Shown: positions 1 through 7,264, counted from the first letter of the stretch. The stretch: DNA of 8,360 nt from Ruminococcaceae bacterium UBA1734 (GCA_002315765.1 DCIE01000006.1:1-8360); one strand, 5' to 3'. Numbers and translations: made by a program. The notes: a model not told the origin generated them from the sequence alone.

Positions 1-24
1 ACCCCAACATTTATTATAGAGCCC

Positions 25-62
25 AAAAAAACACGGGCTTAAATTAATAAGCTCGTGTTTTT
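25..62 (-). terminator. Rho-independent terminator of the surface-polymer operon
   Basis: A hairpin follows the stop codon of the ABC ATPase gene by about 13 bases. On the minus strand the arm AAAAACACGAGCTT pairs with AAGCCCGTGTTTTT through one A/C mismatch, leaving an 8-base loop, and the transcript continues into a run of U (plus-strand A25-A31). The plus strand also ends the hairpin with a T-rich tract (58-67), so the element could stop transcription from both directions. It marks the end of the seven-gene operon. Confidence 0.85.
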
Positions 63-75
63 GTTTTGTGTAGCA

Positions 76-1008
76 TTATTTAAGTAATTCAGGACAGTTT
101 TTTCTTAATATTCTAACGGCTGCATCTATTGCGGATTTGCTGTCTCCGTTTTCAATCATTTTTTCAAGTTTTTCGGTTTTCTTTTTATCCTCGAGTTCTT
201 TTTCCTCAAGTTGACGAATAGCAAAAGCATTAGCGAGATTTTCAATATCTTGTGGTGTTTTCGGGAGTTTTTTGGTTAATAAATATTCCTCATAAGCATC
301 GCAGTAAAGCTCAACATCATCGGTAAATGCAATCTGATTTCCGTGGTCAAGCCATAGAATTTTATTACACATTTCTCTTACCTGTGCGATTGAATGGGAA
401 ACCAAAAGACCGGTAACACCGCTGTTAAGAATTTCTTTCATTTTATCGCCGCTTTTTTTGCGGAAAGCACCGTCTCCCACACTTAATACCTCATCAAGTA
501 TCAAAACATCGGGATTAACAAGACAGGCAATAGAAAAGGCAAGTCTGCTTTTCATGCCGCTTGAAAGTTGTTTAAAGGCATATTCCTGAAAGTTACCGAG
601 TTCGGCAAATTCGATAATTTCGTCATACATTTCATTCATAAAACTGCGGGTATATCCCAGCATTGCTCCACGAAGATATGTGTTCTCACGAACAGTTAAC
701 TCGTTATCAAATCCACTTGCAAGTTCAAGTAATGCGGCAATACTTCCATTAACCGAAACGGAACCGTTTGTCGGCACCATTATACCGGTAATTGCTTTAA
801 GCAGGGTGCTTTTTCCGGCACCGTTTGCACCGATAATACCTAACATATCGCCCTTTTCAAGCTTAAAGGATACATTATGGTCAGCCCAAAATTCTTTGGT
901 ATGATAATTACCTTTAATTTTACGGACAACAAACTCTTTTAAACCGATAGATTTTAAATCACCCGTGATATATCGGATGCTAACATTATCACATGATATT
1001 ACAGACAT
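76..1008 (-). CDS. ABC transporter ATP-binding protein, polysaccharide/teichoic acid export (TagH/Wzt type)
   Basis: Cytoplasmic ATPase that powers export of a lipid-linked surface polymer through the ABC-2 permease encoded just upstream. From the ATG at 1008 it has 310 residues. Walker A GANGAGKST lies near 60-68, the signature LSSGM near 148-152, Walker B PDVLILDE near 166-173, and the H-loop SHS near 204-206. The segment LELASGFDNELTVREN after Walker A is typical of the Wzt/TagH/RfbB export subfamily. After the ATPase domain there is only a charged, probably coiled-coil tail of about 60 residues. This is shorter than the carbohydrate-binding domain of long Wzt proteins, so recognition of a modified chain end is not expected. 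An in-frame ATG at 1032 overlaps the end of the permease gene. I prefer 1008 because AAGAGGTG precedes it by about 10 bases and MSVISCDNVS is a normal start for the family. It is the last gene of the operon. Confidence 0.93.
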   Translation of the reverse strand: MSVISCDNVSIRYITGDLKSIGLKEFVVRKIKGNYHTKEFWADHNVSFKLEKGDMLGIIGANGAGKSTLLKAITGIMVPTNGSVSVNGSIAALLELASGFDNELTVRENTYLRGAMLGYTRSFMNEMYDEIIEFAELGNFQEYAFKQLSSGMKSRLAFSIACLVNPDVLILDEVLSVGDGAFRKKSGDKMKEILNSGVTGLLVSHSIAQVREMCNKILWLDHGNQIAFTDDVELYCDAYEEYLLTKKLPKTPQDIENLANAFAIRQLEEKELEDKKKTEKLEKMIENGDSKSAIDAAVRILRKNCPELLK

Positions 1009-1024
1009 CTTAAGACTGCACCTC

Positions 1025-1810
1025 TTATACATAATAAAGGAATTTTCTGTTATACTTTATATAAACAGAACAACCTATAATAAATAAAAACAGACAATAA
1101 AATGCACAAAGCAAATGATAAGCAGGTGAGGGGATTTTACCGTCAATAACAACTGTACGGAAATATTTAATGTAAACATAAACCGGGTTGCATAAGAACA
1201 ATCGTTGCATATTTGGTGCAAATCTATCGATTTGGTAGAATATTGCCGAAAGATATGTCAGCAAGGTTAAAAATACATCATATAGATATTGGATATCCTT
1301 GAAAAAAACATAAAGCGCAGAAAGAATCATGCCAATTCCGATATTCATTATCAGTAAACATAATATAGGAAAAATAAGGGAAAGCATATGAACGCCGAAA
1401 TGTATTTTGTCAAAAGCACAAAATATGAAATATACCACTAAGGTTAAAACAAAATTTACAAGCGCCGAAACATTTTTTGAAAGCAAAAACATATACTTCG
1501 GAACATTAATCTTAGTAAAAATCTTTGCATTGTTTACAAGACTGCTCATACCGCCTTTGGTGGATTCTTTATAATAAGACATAACCAAGGTTCCGCTGAA
1601 CAAATAAATCGTGTAATGCGGTGTGTTTCTGCCGAAAAATTCAGTAAAAACAATTTTCATTACCAAGAGAGTAAGCAAAGGGGAAAGAATACTCCATAAC
1701 ATTCCCAAGGTTGTTCTCTTGTATTTTTCTTTAAAATCACGCTTAACAAGTTCTTCAAATAAAAATCTTTGAGTTGGTAAGCTTTTTACAAATTTAATTA
1801 CTCTACTCAT
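1025..1810 (-). CDS. ABC-2 type transporter permease, polysaccharide/teichoic acid export (TagG/Wzm type)
   Basis: Membrane half of the polymer exporter; it pairs with the ATPase encoded immediately downstream, 16 bases away. The 261 residues are the usual length for this family. The N-terminal amphipathic stretch RDFKEKYKRTTLGMLWSILS, followed by PLL, matches the family pattern of a basic cytoplasmic helix leading into the first membrane span. About six hydrophobic segments follow, roughly at 37-57, 67-82, 108-133, 140-166, 172-190 and 230-250. The conserved region around GGMSSLVNNAKIFTKINVPK is also typical of TagG/RfbA-like permeases. The start ATG at 1808-1810 has AAAGG about 6 bases upstream, and this ribosome site covers the stop codon of the acyltransferase gene (1814-1816), suggesting coupled translation. 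The substrate cannot be read from the permease; the neighbours point to a phosphate-containing glycopolymer. Confidence 0.92.
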   Translation of the reverse strand: MSRVIKFVKSLPTQRFLFEELVKRDFKEKYKRTTLGMLWSILSPLLTLLVMKIVFTEFFGRNTPHYTIYLFSGTLVMSYYKESTKGGMSSLVNNAKIFTKINVPKYMFLLSKNVSALVNFVLTLVVYFIFCAFDKIHFGVHMLSLIFPILCLLIMNIGIGMILSALYVFFKDIQYLYDVFLTLLTYLSAIFYQIDRFAPNMQRLFLCNPVYVYIKYFRTVVIDGKIPSPAYHLLCAFYCLFLFIIGCSVYIKYNRKFLYYV

Positions 1811-1813
1811 TTG

Positions 1814-2908
1814 TTACCTTTCAATTAAAAAACCACGAATGTATAATAATGCTTTCGGAATTACAATTCTGATAAGCTTGGAAATATACATAATCGCAAG
1901 ACCGGTTAGTATGGAAGCGGCCATATAAACAATAAATACTTTTTTATCTCCAAATGTCGGAAATAATTTTCTAAAATAGTGGGCATAAAAATTATGACCG
2001 AGATAAAGAGACAAACTGTATTTACCGAGCCAAATACATACTTTATTTTGGAAAATACCAAGGTCAACACTTTTACCGCTGAATGTAATGGAAATTGCTA
2101 ATGCAAAAACAAAAATCATTACAAAATCGGTGCGTGTTGCGGGATAAAAAAACATATATAATACTTCGGAAAGATAGGCAAAGAATTCGACTATCGTCAA
2201 AAAAACCTTTCCTTTAAAAGTAAAATTGATTTTTGATAGCCAAGAAACAAAAACAAAAGCAACGATACCTAAGCAAATATCACCTAATGCTCTTATATTG
2301 CCCTTATAAGTGAAACCCAACCAAACTGTGGGATTTCTCGGGTCGGTAAAATTCCTGCACAAATATCCGTAAGACAAAAATATCAAAAGGGGAACAATAA
2401 CGCACAGCATAAAATCCTTATATTTTCGTATTAAAGGATAAAGCACAGCCATACATAGTATCATAGAAGAAATATACCATACCACGCCGTTTACACTTCT
2501 ATATGTAAGTCCGGATTGAATAAAAGGTGTAATATCCCAAATGCTGTCAATAAAAAACTTAACAACCGACATACCCCTTAATCCTTCGGCAAGTGCAATA
2601 AAGGAAGCGGATATAAAAAATCCGACAAGTATTTCGGGATATAGAACCTTAATCTTCTTTAAGAGAAAATGTCCTGTTTCTTTTCCGAGGGACAATACAC
2701 TGTTGTTTTCAGCCTTGGTAATGGAGTGCATCATCAAATATCCGGAAACGATAAAGAAAAATTCAACAGCAAGTGAACCGCCTAAAAACCAACAGTTATT
2801 ATCGCCGAGTATTTTTCTTGAATGATGAATTACAATAATTACCGAAAAGAAAAATCTTAAAAATTCAATTTTCCCGTTTCGACCGCCACAAGTTTTTGTT
2901 TTACTCAA
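1814..2908 (-). CDS. Acyltransferase family 3 (OafA/YrhL-like) membrane O-acyltransferase, TTG start
   Basis: Multi-pass integral membrane protein of the acyltransferase-3 family, whose members typically move acetyl or succinyl groups onto sugars or polyols of cell-surface polymers. Seen in the 364 residues: the N-terminal signature EFLRFFFSVIIVIHHS, carrying the family Arg (about 18) and His (28/29), then VEFFFIVSGYLMM (about 48-60), then roughly nine further hydrophobic spans. The start is TTG at 2906-2908. No in-frame ATG exists before residue 59, inside the conserved core, and a strong AAAGGAG site sits 8 bases upstream, so TTG is well supported. The start lies 2 bases after the stop codon of the glycerophosphotransferase gene. 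The likely role is O-acylation of the polymer before or during export. The acyl donor and the acceptor position are unknown. Confidence 0.9.
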   Translation of the reverse strand: MSKTKTCGGRNGKIEFLRFFFSVIIVIHHSRKILGDNNCWFLGGSLAVEFFFIVSGYLMMHSITKAENNSVLSLGKETGHFLLKKIKVLYPEILVGFFISASFIALAEGLRGMSVVKFFIDSIWDITPFIQSGLTYRSVNGVVWYISSMILCMAVLYPLIRKYKDFMLCVIVPLLIFLSYGYLCRNFTDPRNPTVWLGFTYKGNIRALGDICLGIVAFVFVSWLSKINFTFKGKVFLTIVEFFAYLSEVLYMFFYPATRTDFVMIFVFALAISITFSGKSVDLGIFQNKVCIWLGKYSLSLYLGHNFYAHYFRKLFPTFGDKKVFIVYMAASILTGLAIMYISKLIRIVIPKALLYIRGFLIER

Positions 2909-2910
2909 AA

Positions 2911-4155
2911 TTATTTCTCCTTTGCCATAAGTTCAAGAACCTTATCAACAGCTCTTTCACTTGCATGGCCGTCTTCAATACAACCTTTGTCAACCAAGAA
3001 TGCTTCTAATTTATTCAGATAATCTTGGTTATCAAAATTAATAACACTTTCGTTAAGTTCGTCGTTATTGGTTGAAATGGGGAAGGGGGTTGTTTCTAAA
3101 GGATAGCAAAATCCTCTTTCGTTATTATAAAGCGAAATATCGGTTGCAAAAATAAATCCCGGAAGTCGGCGTAGCATAAAATCGTATATCCAGCTTGAAT
3201 AATCGGTTATTGCTACATCGGCAACGGCAATTAATTCCTGCATATCAATGTGTGAAGTAACATTTATCATGGGATAATCGGTTGATTCTAAAATGCCACG
3301 GGCTTTGTAAACCTTAAGAAGGGAAGGGTGATAACGCATAAGCACACACCATTCACCGCCGAATTTTTCTTTTAAAGATTTTAAAAGACGCTTAAAGTCT
3401 ATATCGTAACAATCAAAGTTTTTATTATCTCTGAAAGTAGGACCGTACATTACGAATTTTGTATCCGGAGAAACACCCCATTCTTTACAAAGGCGTTCTC
3501 TGAGTCCTTCTCTGATTTCTTTGTTTGTGTCAAAGAAAAGGTCGTTACGGGGATGACCGTACTCAAGCATTGGCGTTTTAGGCCAATAGGTTGCGCCGAG
3601 TGAAGAAGATACAAAAGAACTGTTGGTAATGCAATAATCGGTTAGTTTTCCTGTTCTAATCGCAGCTCTAACCCAATGCCAACCGCCCTTATAATCTTTT
3701 TTACCAAAGCGTTTTATACCGAGAGAACCGTGCCAAGTTTGGAAAAGTACCTGATTTGGCTTAAGAGTAAAACCTTTTTTGCAATACAAAACCGAATTTG
3801 CAAAAATATATTTTGAGGAAAACAGTTCCCTAAAATACTCAAATGTTCCACCGGTAACAGTTTTAACATCAGCGGGTATACCGCCGTTATTGCCACCTGA
3901 GCAACGCCAAACAAGTTCGACATCTTCTAAATTTCTTCGTCTGAATTCTTCACAAATATATTTTTGGTTACAGGCATATCTATCCTCTTGAGTGTGGAAA
4001 AAAACCTTCTTCGGGTTTACCGGAGTAACGAGCAAAAGTATAAATCTTCCGATTCTGCCCAAAATTTCATCAAGTTCTTCTCTGATATGGCGTAAGAATG
4101 AACCCTCCACAAGATATTTTAGTATTTTGTAGAAAACAATCTTTAAAGCTCCCAT
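2911..4155 (-). CDS. CDP-glycerol:polyglycerophosphate glycerophosphotransferase family protein (TagB/TagF type)
   Basis: Membrane-associated cytoplasmic transferase that, in characterised relatives, moves glycerol phosphate (TagB, TagF) or ribitol phosphate (TarL) from its CDP-activated form onto a growing wall teichoic acid chain. The 414 residues contain the family motifs in order: QTWHGSLGIKRFG (139-151), GHPRND (200-205), YGPTFRD (237-243), RYHP (274-277), ADVAITDYSS (312-321) and NNERGFCYP (344-352). The two motif histidines, in WHG and RYHP, are kept. The length is closer to TagB or single-domain enzymes than to the roughly 750-residue B. subtilis TagF. An N-terminal basic/hydrophobic stretch (about 1-45) could associate with the membrane. 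AAGGGG lies 7 bases before the ATG, and the gene starts 15 bases after the SDR stop codon. Whether the donor is CDP-glycerol or the product of the upstream cytidylyltransferase cannot be decided from sequence. Confidence 0.93.
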   Translation of the reverse strand: MGALKIVFYKILKYLVEGSFLRHIREELDEILGRIGRFILLLVTPVNPKKVFFHTQEDRYACNQKYICEEFRRRNLEDVELVWRCSGGNNGGIPADVKTVTGGTFEYFRELFSSKYIFANSVLYCKKGFTLKPNQVLFQTWHGSLGIKRFGKKDYKGGWHWVRAAIRTGKLTDYCITNSSFVSSSLGATYWPKTPMLEYGHPRNDLFFDTNKEIREGLRERLCKEWGVSPDTKFVMYGPTFRDNKNFDCYDIDFKRLLKSLKEKFGGEWCVLMRYHPSLLKVYKARGILESTDYPMINVTSHIDMQELIAVADVAITDYSSWIYDFMLRRLPGFIFATDISLYNNERGFCYPLETTPFPISTNNDELNESVINFDNQDYLNKLEAFLVDKGCIEDGHASERAVDKVLELMAKEK

Positions 4156-4170
4156 TCACTGTCCCCTTTA

Positions 4171-5190
4171 TTATAAAAAACTTTCAACAGTATAACGGAA
4201 AGCGTGTTCAATGTCAACCTGTGGTTTCCAGCCTAATGCTTCCATTCTTGAAGAATCCAAAATGCCGAGTTTGAAGGGGAGATATAACAACTTCTCACCT
4301 TGAGGAAGGGCATATTCAACCTTTGTTTGCTTTTTGGGGTCTAAGGATGCGATAAGATTTGCCAAATCACGAATGCTGATTTGATTTTGAGTTGCCGCAA
4401 CATTATAATATTCATCTTTTCCGTCTAAAAGTGCTAAGAACATAGCACCGACAGCATCGGCGGTATAAGTGTATGTACGAACGGCACTGCCGTCAGATTG
4501 CAACACGATATTTTTGCCTTCAAGCATATTGCGGATAAACTCGGCAAAAGCACGGCCGTCATACAAACTGATTCCGGGTCCGAAGGTGTGGGACATTCGA
4601 ACAGCCGTATAATCAACACCGAATTCTTTTTTATAACAAGCAAACATTGTTTCACAAAGACGCTTGGCTTCAGGATAACAAGCACGGGAGTTTGTATGAG
4701 AAATAGGTCCCATATCATCCTCTTTAATTCCGTTTTCACTCTTCCAAGTTCCGTAAACCTCAACGGTTGAAACATAAAGAACCTTTTTTGTTTTTTTCTC
4801 TTTTGCAAGTTCGAGAACATTTCTTGTACCCATAACATGTCCCCAAAGGGTGTCGGTAGGGCGATGTGTGAAGTCGTCAGGACTTGCAAGTCCTGCGGTG
4901 TGAAAAATGTAATCAACATTACCCTCTACGGATATAGGTGTAATAACATCCTGCTCAAGAAAAATAACATTTTTCGGATTGTCAGGATAAGCCTCGGCAA
5001 TCTTCTTAGGATTTCTTGCAAGTGCAAAAACTCTAATGTTAAAATTATTTCTATTGTTAAGTTCAACCAATGCGTTGACAATGTAGATGCCGAGTCTTCC
5101 GGTAGCGCCGGTTACAAGAACGGTTGTATTCTTTAATTTATCCCAAGAAGCGGGGTTGTTGAGAATAAAATCAATATCTCTTATTTCCAT
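4171..5190 (-). CDS. NAD-dependent epimerase/dehydratase family protein (extended SDR)
   Basis: Soluble Rossmann-fold oxidoreductase of the extended short-chain dehydrogenase family, which acts on nucleotide sugars or sugar phosphates. From the ATG at 5190 it has 339 residues, normal for the family. The nucleotide-binding motif TGATGRLG is near 27-34, a HTAG segment near 97-100, the catalytic Ser in YVSTVEVYG near 141, and YPEAK (Tyr near 172, Lys near 176) completes the active site. VRMSHTFGPG and the C-terminal GWKP segment are typical of epimerases, dehydratases and decarboxylases. An in-frame ATG at 5202 is possible, but GGTGAT is well placed for the one at 5190. About 150 bases with three hairpins separate it from the cytidylyltransferase gene; 15 bases separate it from the next gene. 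Co-occurrence with an IspD-type gene suggests both supply one CDP-linked precursor, but the substrate is unknown. Confidence 0.9.
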   Translation of the reverse strand: MEIRDIDFILNNPASWDKLKNTTVLVTGATGRLGIYIVNALVELNNRNNFNIRVFALARNPKKIAEAYPDNPKNVIFLEQDVITPISVEGNVDYIFHTAGLASPDDFTHRPTDTLWGHVMGTRNVLELAKEKKTKKVLYVSTVEVYGTWKSENGIKEDDMGPISHTNSRACYPEAKRLCETMFACYKKEFGVDYTAVRMSHTFGPGISLYDGRAFAEFIRNMLEGKNIVLQSDGSAVRTYTYTADAVGAMFLALLDGKDEYYNVAATQNQISIRDLANLIASLDPKKQTKVEYALPQGEKLLYLPFKLGILDSSRMEALGWKPQVDIEHAFRYTVESFL

Positions 5191-5228
5191 AATAATCACC
5201 ATTTCTTTCTAAGACACAAAATGCAATA

Positions 5229-5253
5229 AAAAATCACTAAAACGGTGATTTTT
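5229..5253 (-). terminator. Intra-operon terminator-like hairpin upstream of the SDR gene
   Basis: The arms AAAAATCAC and GTGATTTTT are perfect 9-bp complements around a 7-base loop. On the minus strand the second arm extends to a run of six T, like a weak intrinsic terminator. It lies between the cytidylyltransferase and SDR genes, about 39 bases before the SDR start. Because the five genes downstream lack an obvious strong promoter of their own, it more likely attenuates or processes the transcript than ends it fully. The AT-rich stem makes its strength uncertain. Confidence 0.5.
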
Positions 5254-5262
5254 ATATCGCAT

Positions 5263-5296
5263 CTGTTTCGGTTGCCTCCAAAGAGGCGGGAAACAG
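5263..5296. repeat. Nested inverted repeat (two-part hairpin)
   Basis: An outer 7-bp stem, CTGTTTC with GAAACAG, encloses an inner 5-bp stem, GCCTC with GAGGC, with a 4-base loop and small internal loops. It is the middle of three consecutive hairpins in the gap between the cytidylyltransferase and SDR genes. The arrangement would form on the transcript of the minus-strand operon. I recognise no known riboswitch consensus in it. Confidence 0.6.
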
Positions 5297-5309
5297 GCGC
5301 CTTTATATT

Positions 5310-5330
5310 TTAGCGTGATTTTCACGCTAA
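5310..5330. repeat. Inverted repeat just after the cytidylyltransferase stop codon
   Basis: A perfect 9-bp stem, TTAGCGTGA with TCACGCTAA, has a 3-base loop. It begins about 9 bases past the stop codon of the cytidylyltransferase gene on the minus strand and has no U-run after it, so it is not a standard terminator. It could protect the 3' end of the upstream part of the message. On the minus strand it contains AAAATCAC, which recurs as the first arm of the terminator-like hairpin at 5229-5253. Confidence 0.6.
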
Positions 5331-5339
5331 TCATCTAAA

Positions 5340-6065
5340 TTATAATCCTAAAATGTTTTTGCTTTCTTTCAACTCTAAATACGAACGCATATAATAGTAA
5401 TCTTCCGGCGTGGTAATCTTAAGATTAAGGTTACTATCCTTAACGAGATAAACCTTTTTGCCTAAATATGCATACATTAAGGAAGCATCAAGCAAAGGCA
5501 TGTCCTTATTGCCTAAATCGTCAATTTGTTTATATACATCTAACAGTTCTTTAATTTTAAATGTTTGCGGTGCGGTTAAGGTATAGGAATTATCACGGTT
5601 TTTAAAGTCATCAAAATCAGCAGTATCATTGGTGGTTACGACTATGGTTTCAATGCAAGGCTTTACAGTCATTGCATTACCGTGTTCTTTTGCAACAGCA
5701 ACATTTTCGGAAATAATTTCCGATTTGATAAGAGGACGAACGCCGTCGTGAATAATAACTATATCATCATCGGAAAACTCCCCTAAAACATTAAGTCCGT
5801 TAATTACGCTGCCTTGTCTATCGGCACCGCCTTCAATAACGGCCTTTACTTTTTCAAAGTGGAATTTCTTAACAAGCTCTTTCATATAATCGATCCAACT
5901 TGCATTGCAGGGGATAATAACCTGGTCAACATCAGGGCAGTTTTCGAAAACCTCCAAAGTATAACAAATAATGGGCTTTCCGTACATTTCTAAAAATTGT
6001 TTAGGCAAACCGTTGGTCTTCATACGAACACCGGTACCACCTGCTAAAATGATTGCACTTGTCAT
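5340..6065 (-). CDS. IspD/TarI-family CTP cytidylyltransferase
   Basis: Cytoplasmic nucleotidyltransferase that joins CTP to a sugar-alcohol phosphate, releasing pyrophosphate. Characterised relatives are IspD (methylerythritol phosphate, isoprenoid route) and TarI (ribitol 5-phosphate, teichoic acids). The 241 residues are full length. Motifs seen: LAGGTGVRM (7-15) with PKQF (21-24) for CTP binding, ADRQGSV (81-87), HDGVRP (106-111), APQTF (165-169) and LKITTPED (215-222). The usual T-D-(D/E)-A-S segment reads LLDAS, keeping one acidic residue. TGAGGT precedes the ATG by 7 bases and overlaps the LicD stop codon (6076-6078), suggesting coupled translation. Its setting among LicD, TagF-like and export genes favours a surface-polymer precursor over isoprenoid synthesis, which is inference. 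An MDR-type TarJ reductase, the usual partner of TarI, is absent; an SDR gene follows instead. Confidence 0.92.
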   Translation of the reverse strand: MTSAIILAGGTGVRMKTNGLPKQFLEMYGKPIICYTLEVFENCPDVDQVIIPCNASWIDYMKELVKKFHFEKVKAVIEGGADRQGSVINGLNVLGEFSDDDIVIIHDGVRPLIKSEIISENVAVAKEHGNAMTVKPCIETIVVTTNDTADFDDFKNRDNSYTLTAPQTFKIKELLDVYKQIDDLGNKDMPLLDASLMYAYLGKKVYLVKDSNLNLKITTPEDYYYMRSYLELKESKNILGL

Positions 6066-6075
6066 ATAAGTAACC

Positions 6076-6972
6076 TCACATTCTTATTTCGAAAAGTAAA
6101 TGCTTTTCTTTTTTATCTTCATCAGGAATCTCTTTCCAATTACCGTAACAATGAGTTAAATAGGTGTCAACATTTACGGGAACATTAAATCGCCTTCCTG
6201 CAAAGTTTTGTTTTTTTGTGGTGAAAAAATCCTTTCTCGGATACATTTCGCCAAAATAATGTAATCTTCCTGCACATCCGGTAACAAATTTTGAGTTGTT
6301 GTTCTTGCAAAGAGAATTTACATTGTCAGTCCATCTGCACCAAGTATCAACGGAAAAAAGAGAAATAACGGCGCCGATTACAATTTTCATTTTAATGGTA
6401 TTTTTAGCGGTTGGAGCCAATTTTGCAAGTTGCAACATTTCTTTTCTGTCCCTAAAAAACTTACGGCAGGAAAGAAGATATCCCATTGTCAAGCAAAACA
6501 CACCGTGTAAAAAACGAAAAGGAAGAAAATTGTATGTATTCTCAATAATAAAAATATCTACACCGATACCGCATTCATTAGAGTGAAAATCATCTCTTCC
6601 TCGCATAATGGTGCCTTTTTTCCTGATTTTCGCAATAGAAAGGGCATAGTTCTTTGTGTCTTGCGGAGTATGAACCCAATACTTATCGCCGAACTTTTCC
6701 TTAAAAAGAGGAATGAACCGGTCAAAATCTATTCGCGGCATATTTATATCAACATCATCGTCCCAAGGAATAAATCCCCGGTGGCGCATAGCACCGAGAG
6801 CACTGCCACCACCCAAAAACCAACAAATGTTGTTTTCTTCGCAAACCTCGACAACATCATCGAGAATTTCGAGAAGTATGCTCTGTAGTTTTTTTAACAT
6901 ATTTTCATCAAGGTTAACAAATTTGCCGGAAGATGATAAGCTTTTTAATGCATTAAAAGTAAATAACTTCAT
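6076..6972 (-). CDS. LicD family phosphotransferase
   Basis: Cytoplasmic enzyme of the LicD nucleotidyltransferase-fold family. Known members attach phosphocholine from CDP-choline to teichoic acid or LPS, and the eukaryotic fukutin relatives transfer ribitol phosphate. The protein has 298 residues. The diagnostic block at about 52-80 contains FLGGGSALGAMRH, GFIPWDDDVDI and MPR; the Asp cluster at 71-75 is the presumed metal-binding site. It is the first gene of the operon: the promoter at 7038-7066 places the transcript start near 7031, a leader of about 58 bases. The ribosome site is weak (AAAGAGAA, about 12 bases upstream). No choline-uptake or choline-kinase genes (LicA/LicB/LicC type) are seen nearby, so phosphocholine transfer is not supported. 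Transfer of a phospho-unit made by the next gene's product is a reasonable alternative. Confidence 0.9.
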   Translation of the reverse strand: MKLFTFNALKSLSSSGKFVNLDENMLKKLQSILLEILDDVVEVCEENNICWFLGGGSALGAMRHRGFIPWDDDVDINMPRIDFDRFIPLFKEKFGDKYWVHTPQDTKNYALSIAKIRKKGTIMRGRDDFHSNECGIGVDIFIIENTYNFLPFRFLHGVFCLTMGYLLSCRKFFRDRKEMLQLAKLAPTAKNTIKMKIVIGAVISLFSVDTWCRWTDNVNSLCKNNNSKFVTGCAGRLHYFGEMYPRKDFFTTKKQNFAGRRFNVPVNVDTYLTHCYGNWKEIPDEDKKEKHLLFEIRM

Positions 6973-7037
6973 ATTTTAAAGGCATTCTCTTTCTGGAAAA
7001 TATCCAAACATATTTTATTGCACAAATATACTCATAC

Positions 7038-7066
7038 ATTATAATCTATTTTTCGTGTTTTTACAA
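7038..7066 (-). promoter_or_regulatory. SigA-type promoter of the LicD-to-ABC operon
   Basis: On the minus strand the -35 box is TTGTAA (7061-7066) and the -10 box is a perfect TATAAT (7038-7043), with a 17-base spacer. The predicted transcript start is near 7031. This is the only strong promoter I see for the seven genes that follow. Confidence 0.8.
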
Positions 7067-7220
7067 GTATAAAATATCAATTATGAGAAAAATGTTATTT
7101 TTTGTTAAATAAAACGAATATGATAATAAAGTCGGTGTTAAACATTTCGTACAAAAGTGAGCCTTTCCGGATTTGTATTACGGCTTTTGTCCGTTAAGAG
7201 GTTTGTAATCTTTAATTATT

Positions 7221-7264
7221 AAAAAATCCCCCTCTTTCTTTCCTTTGCGGAAGGTAAGGGGGGA
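7221..7264 (-). terminator. Rho-independent terminator of the hemolysin III gene
   Basis: About 25 bases after the stop codon, on the minus strand, a CCCCC arm pairs with GGGGG around an inner CCTT/AAGG stem, followed by ATTTTTT. The outer GC clamp with a directly adjacent U-run is typical of an intrinsic terminator. It separates this gene from the operon downstream. Confidence 0.82.

Noticed and set aside
4837..5136. Plus-strand open frames opposite the operon genes, such as this 99-codon one
   Set aside because: They have no ribosome site or recognisable domain, and lie fully antisense to a gene with clear family motifs.
5229..5330. The three hairpins as a CRISPR array or a known riboswitch
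   Set aside because: The stems are different from each other, there are no regular repeats and spacers, and no riboswitch consensus that I know is visible.
5340..6065. Calling the cytidylyltransferase ispD of the isoprenoid pathway
   Set aside because: The motifs are shared by IspD and TarI, and all operon neighbours belong to surface-polymer synthesis. A specific symbol cannot be justified from sequence alone.
7140..7205. Possible structured RNA in the gap before the LicD operon
   Set aside because: Only short inverted repeats (7 bp, and a 4-bp ACGG/CCGT) are present, and the segment lies upstream of the operon promoter and beyond the hemolysin III terminator, so it is probably not transcribed.
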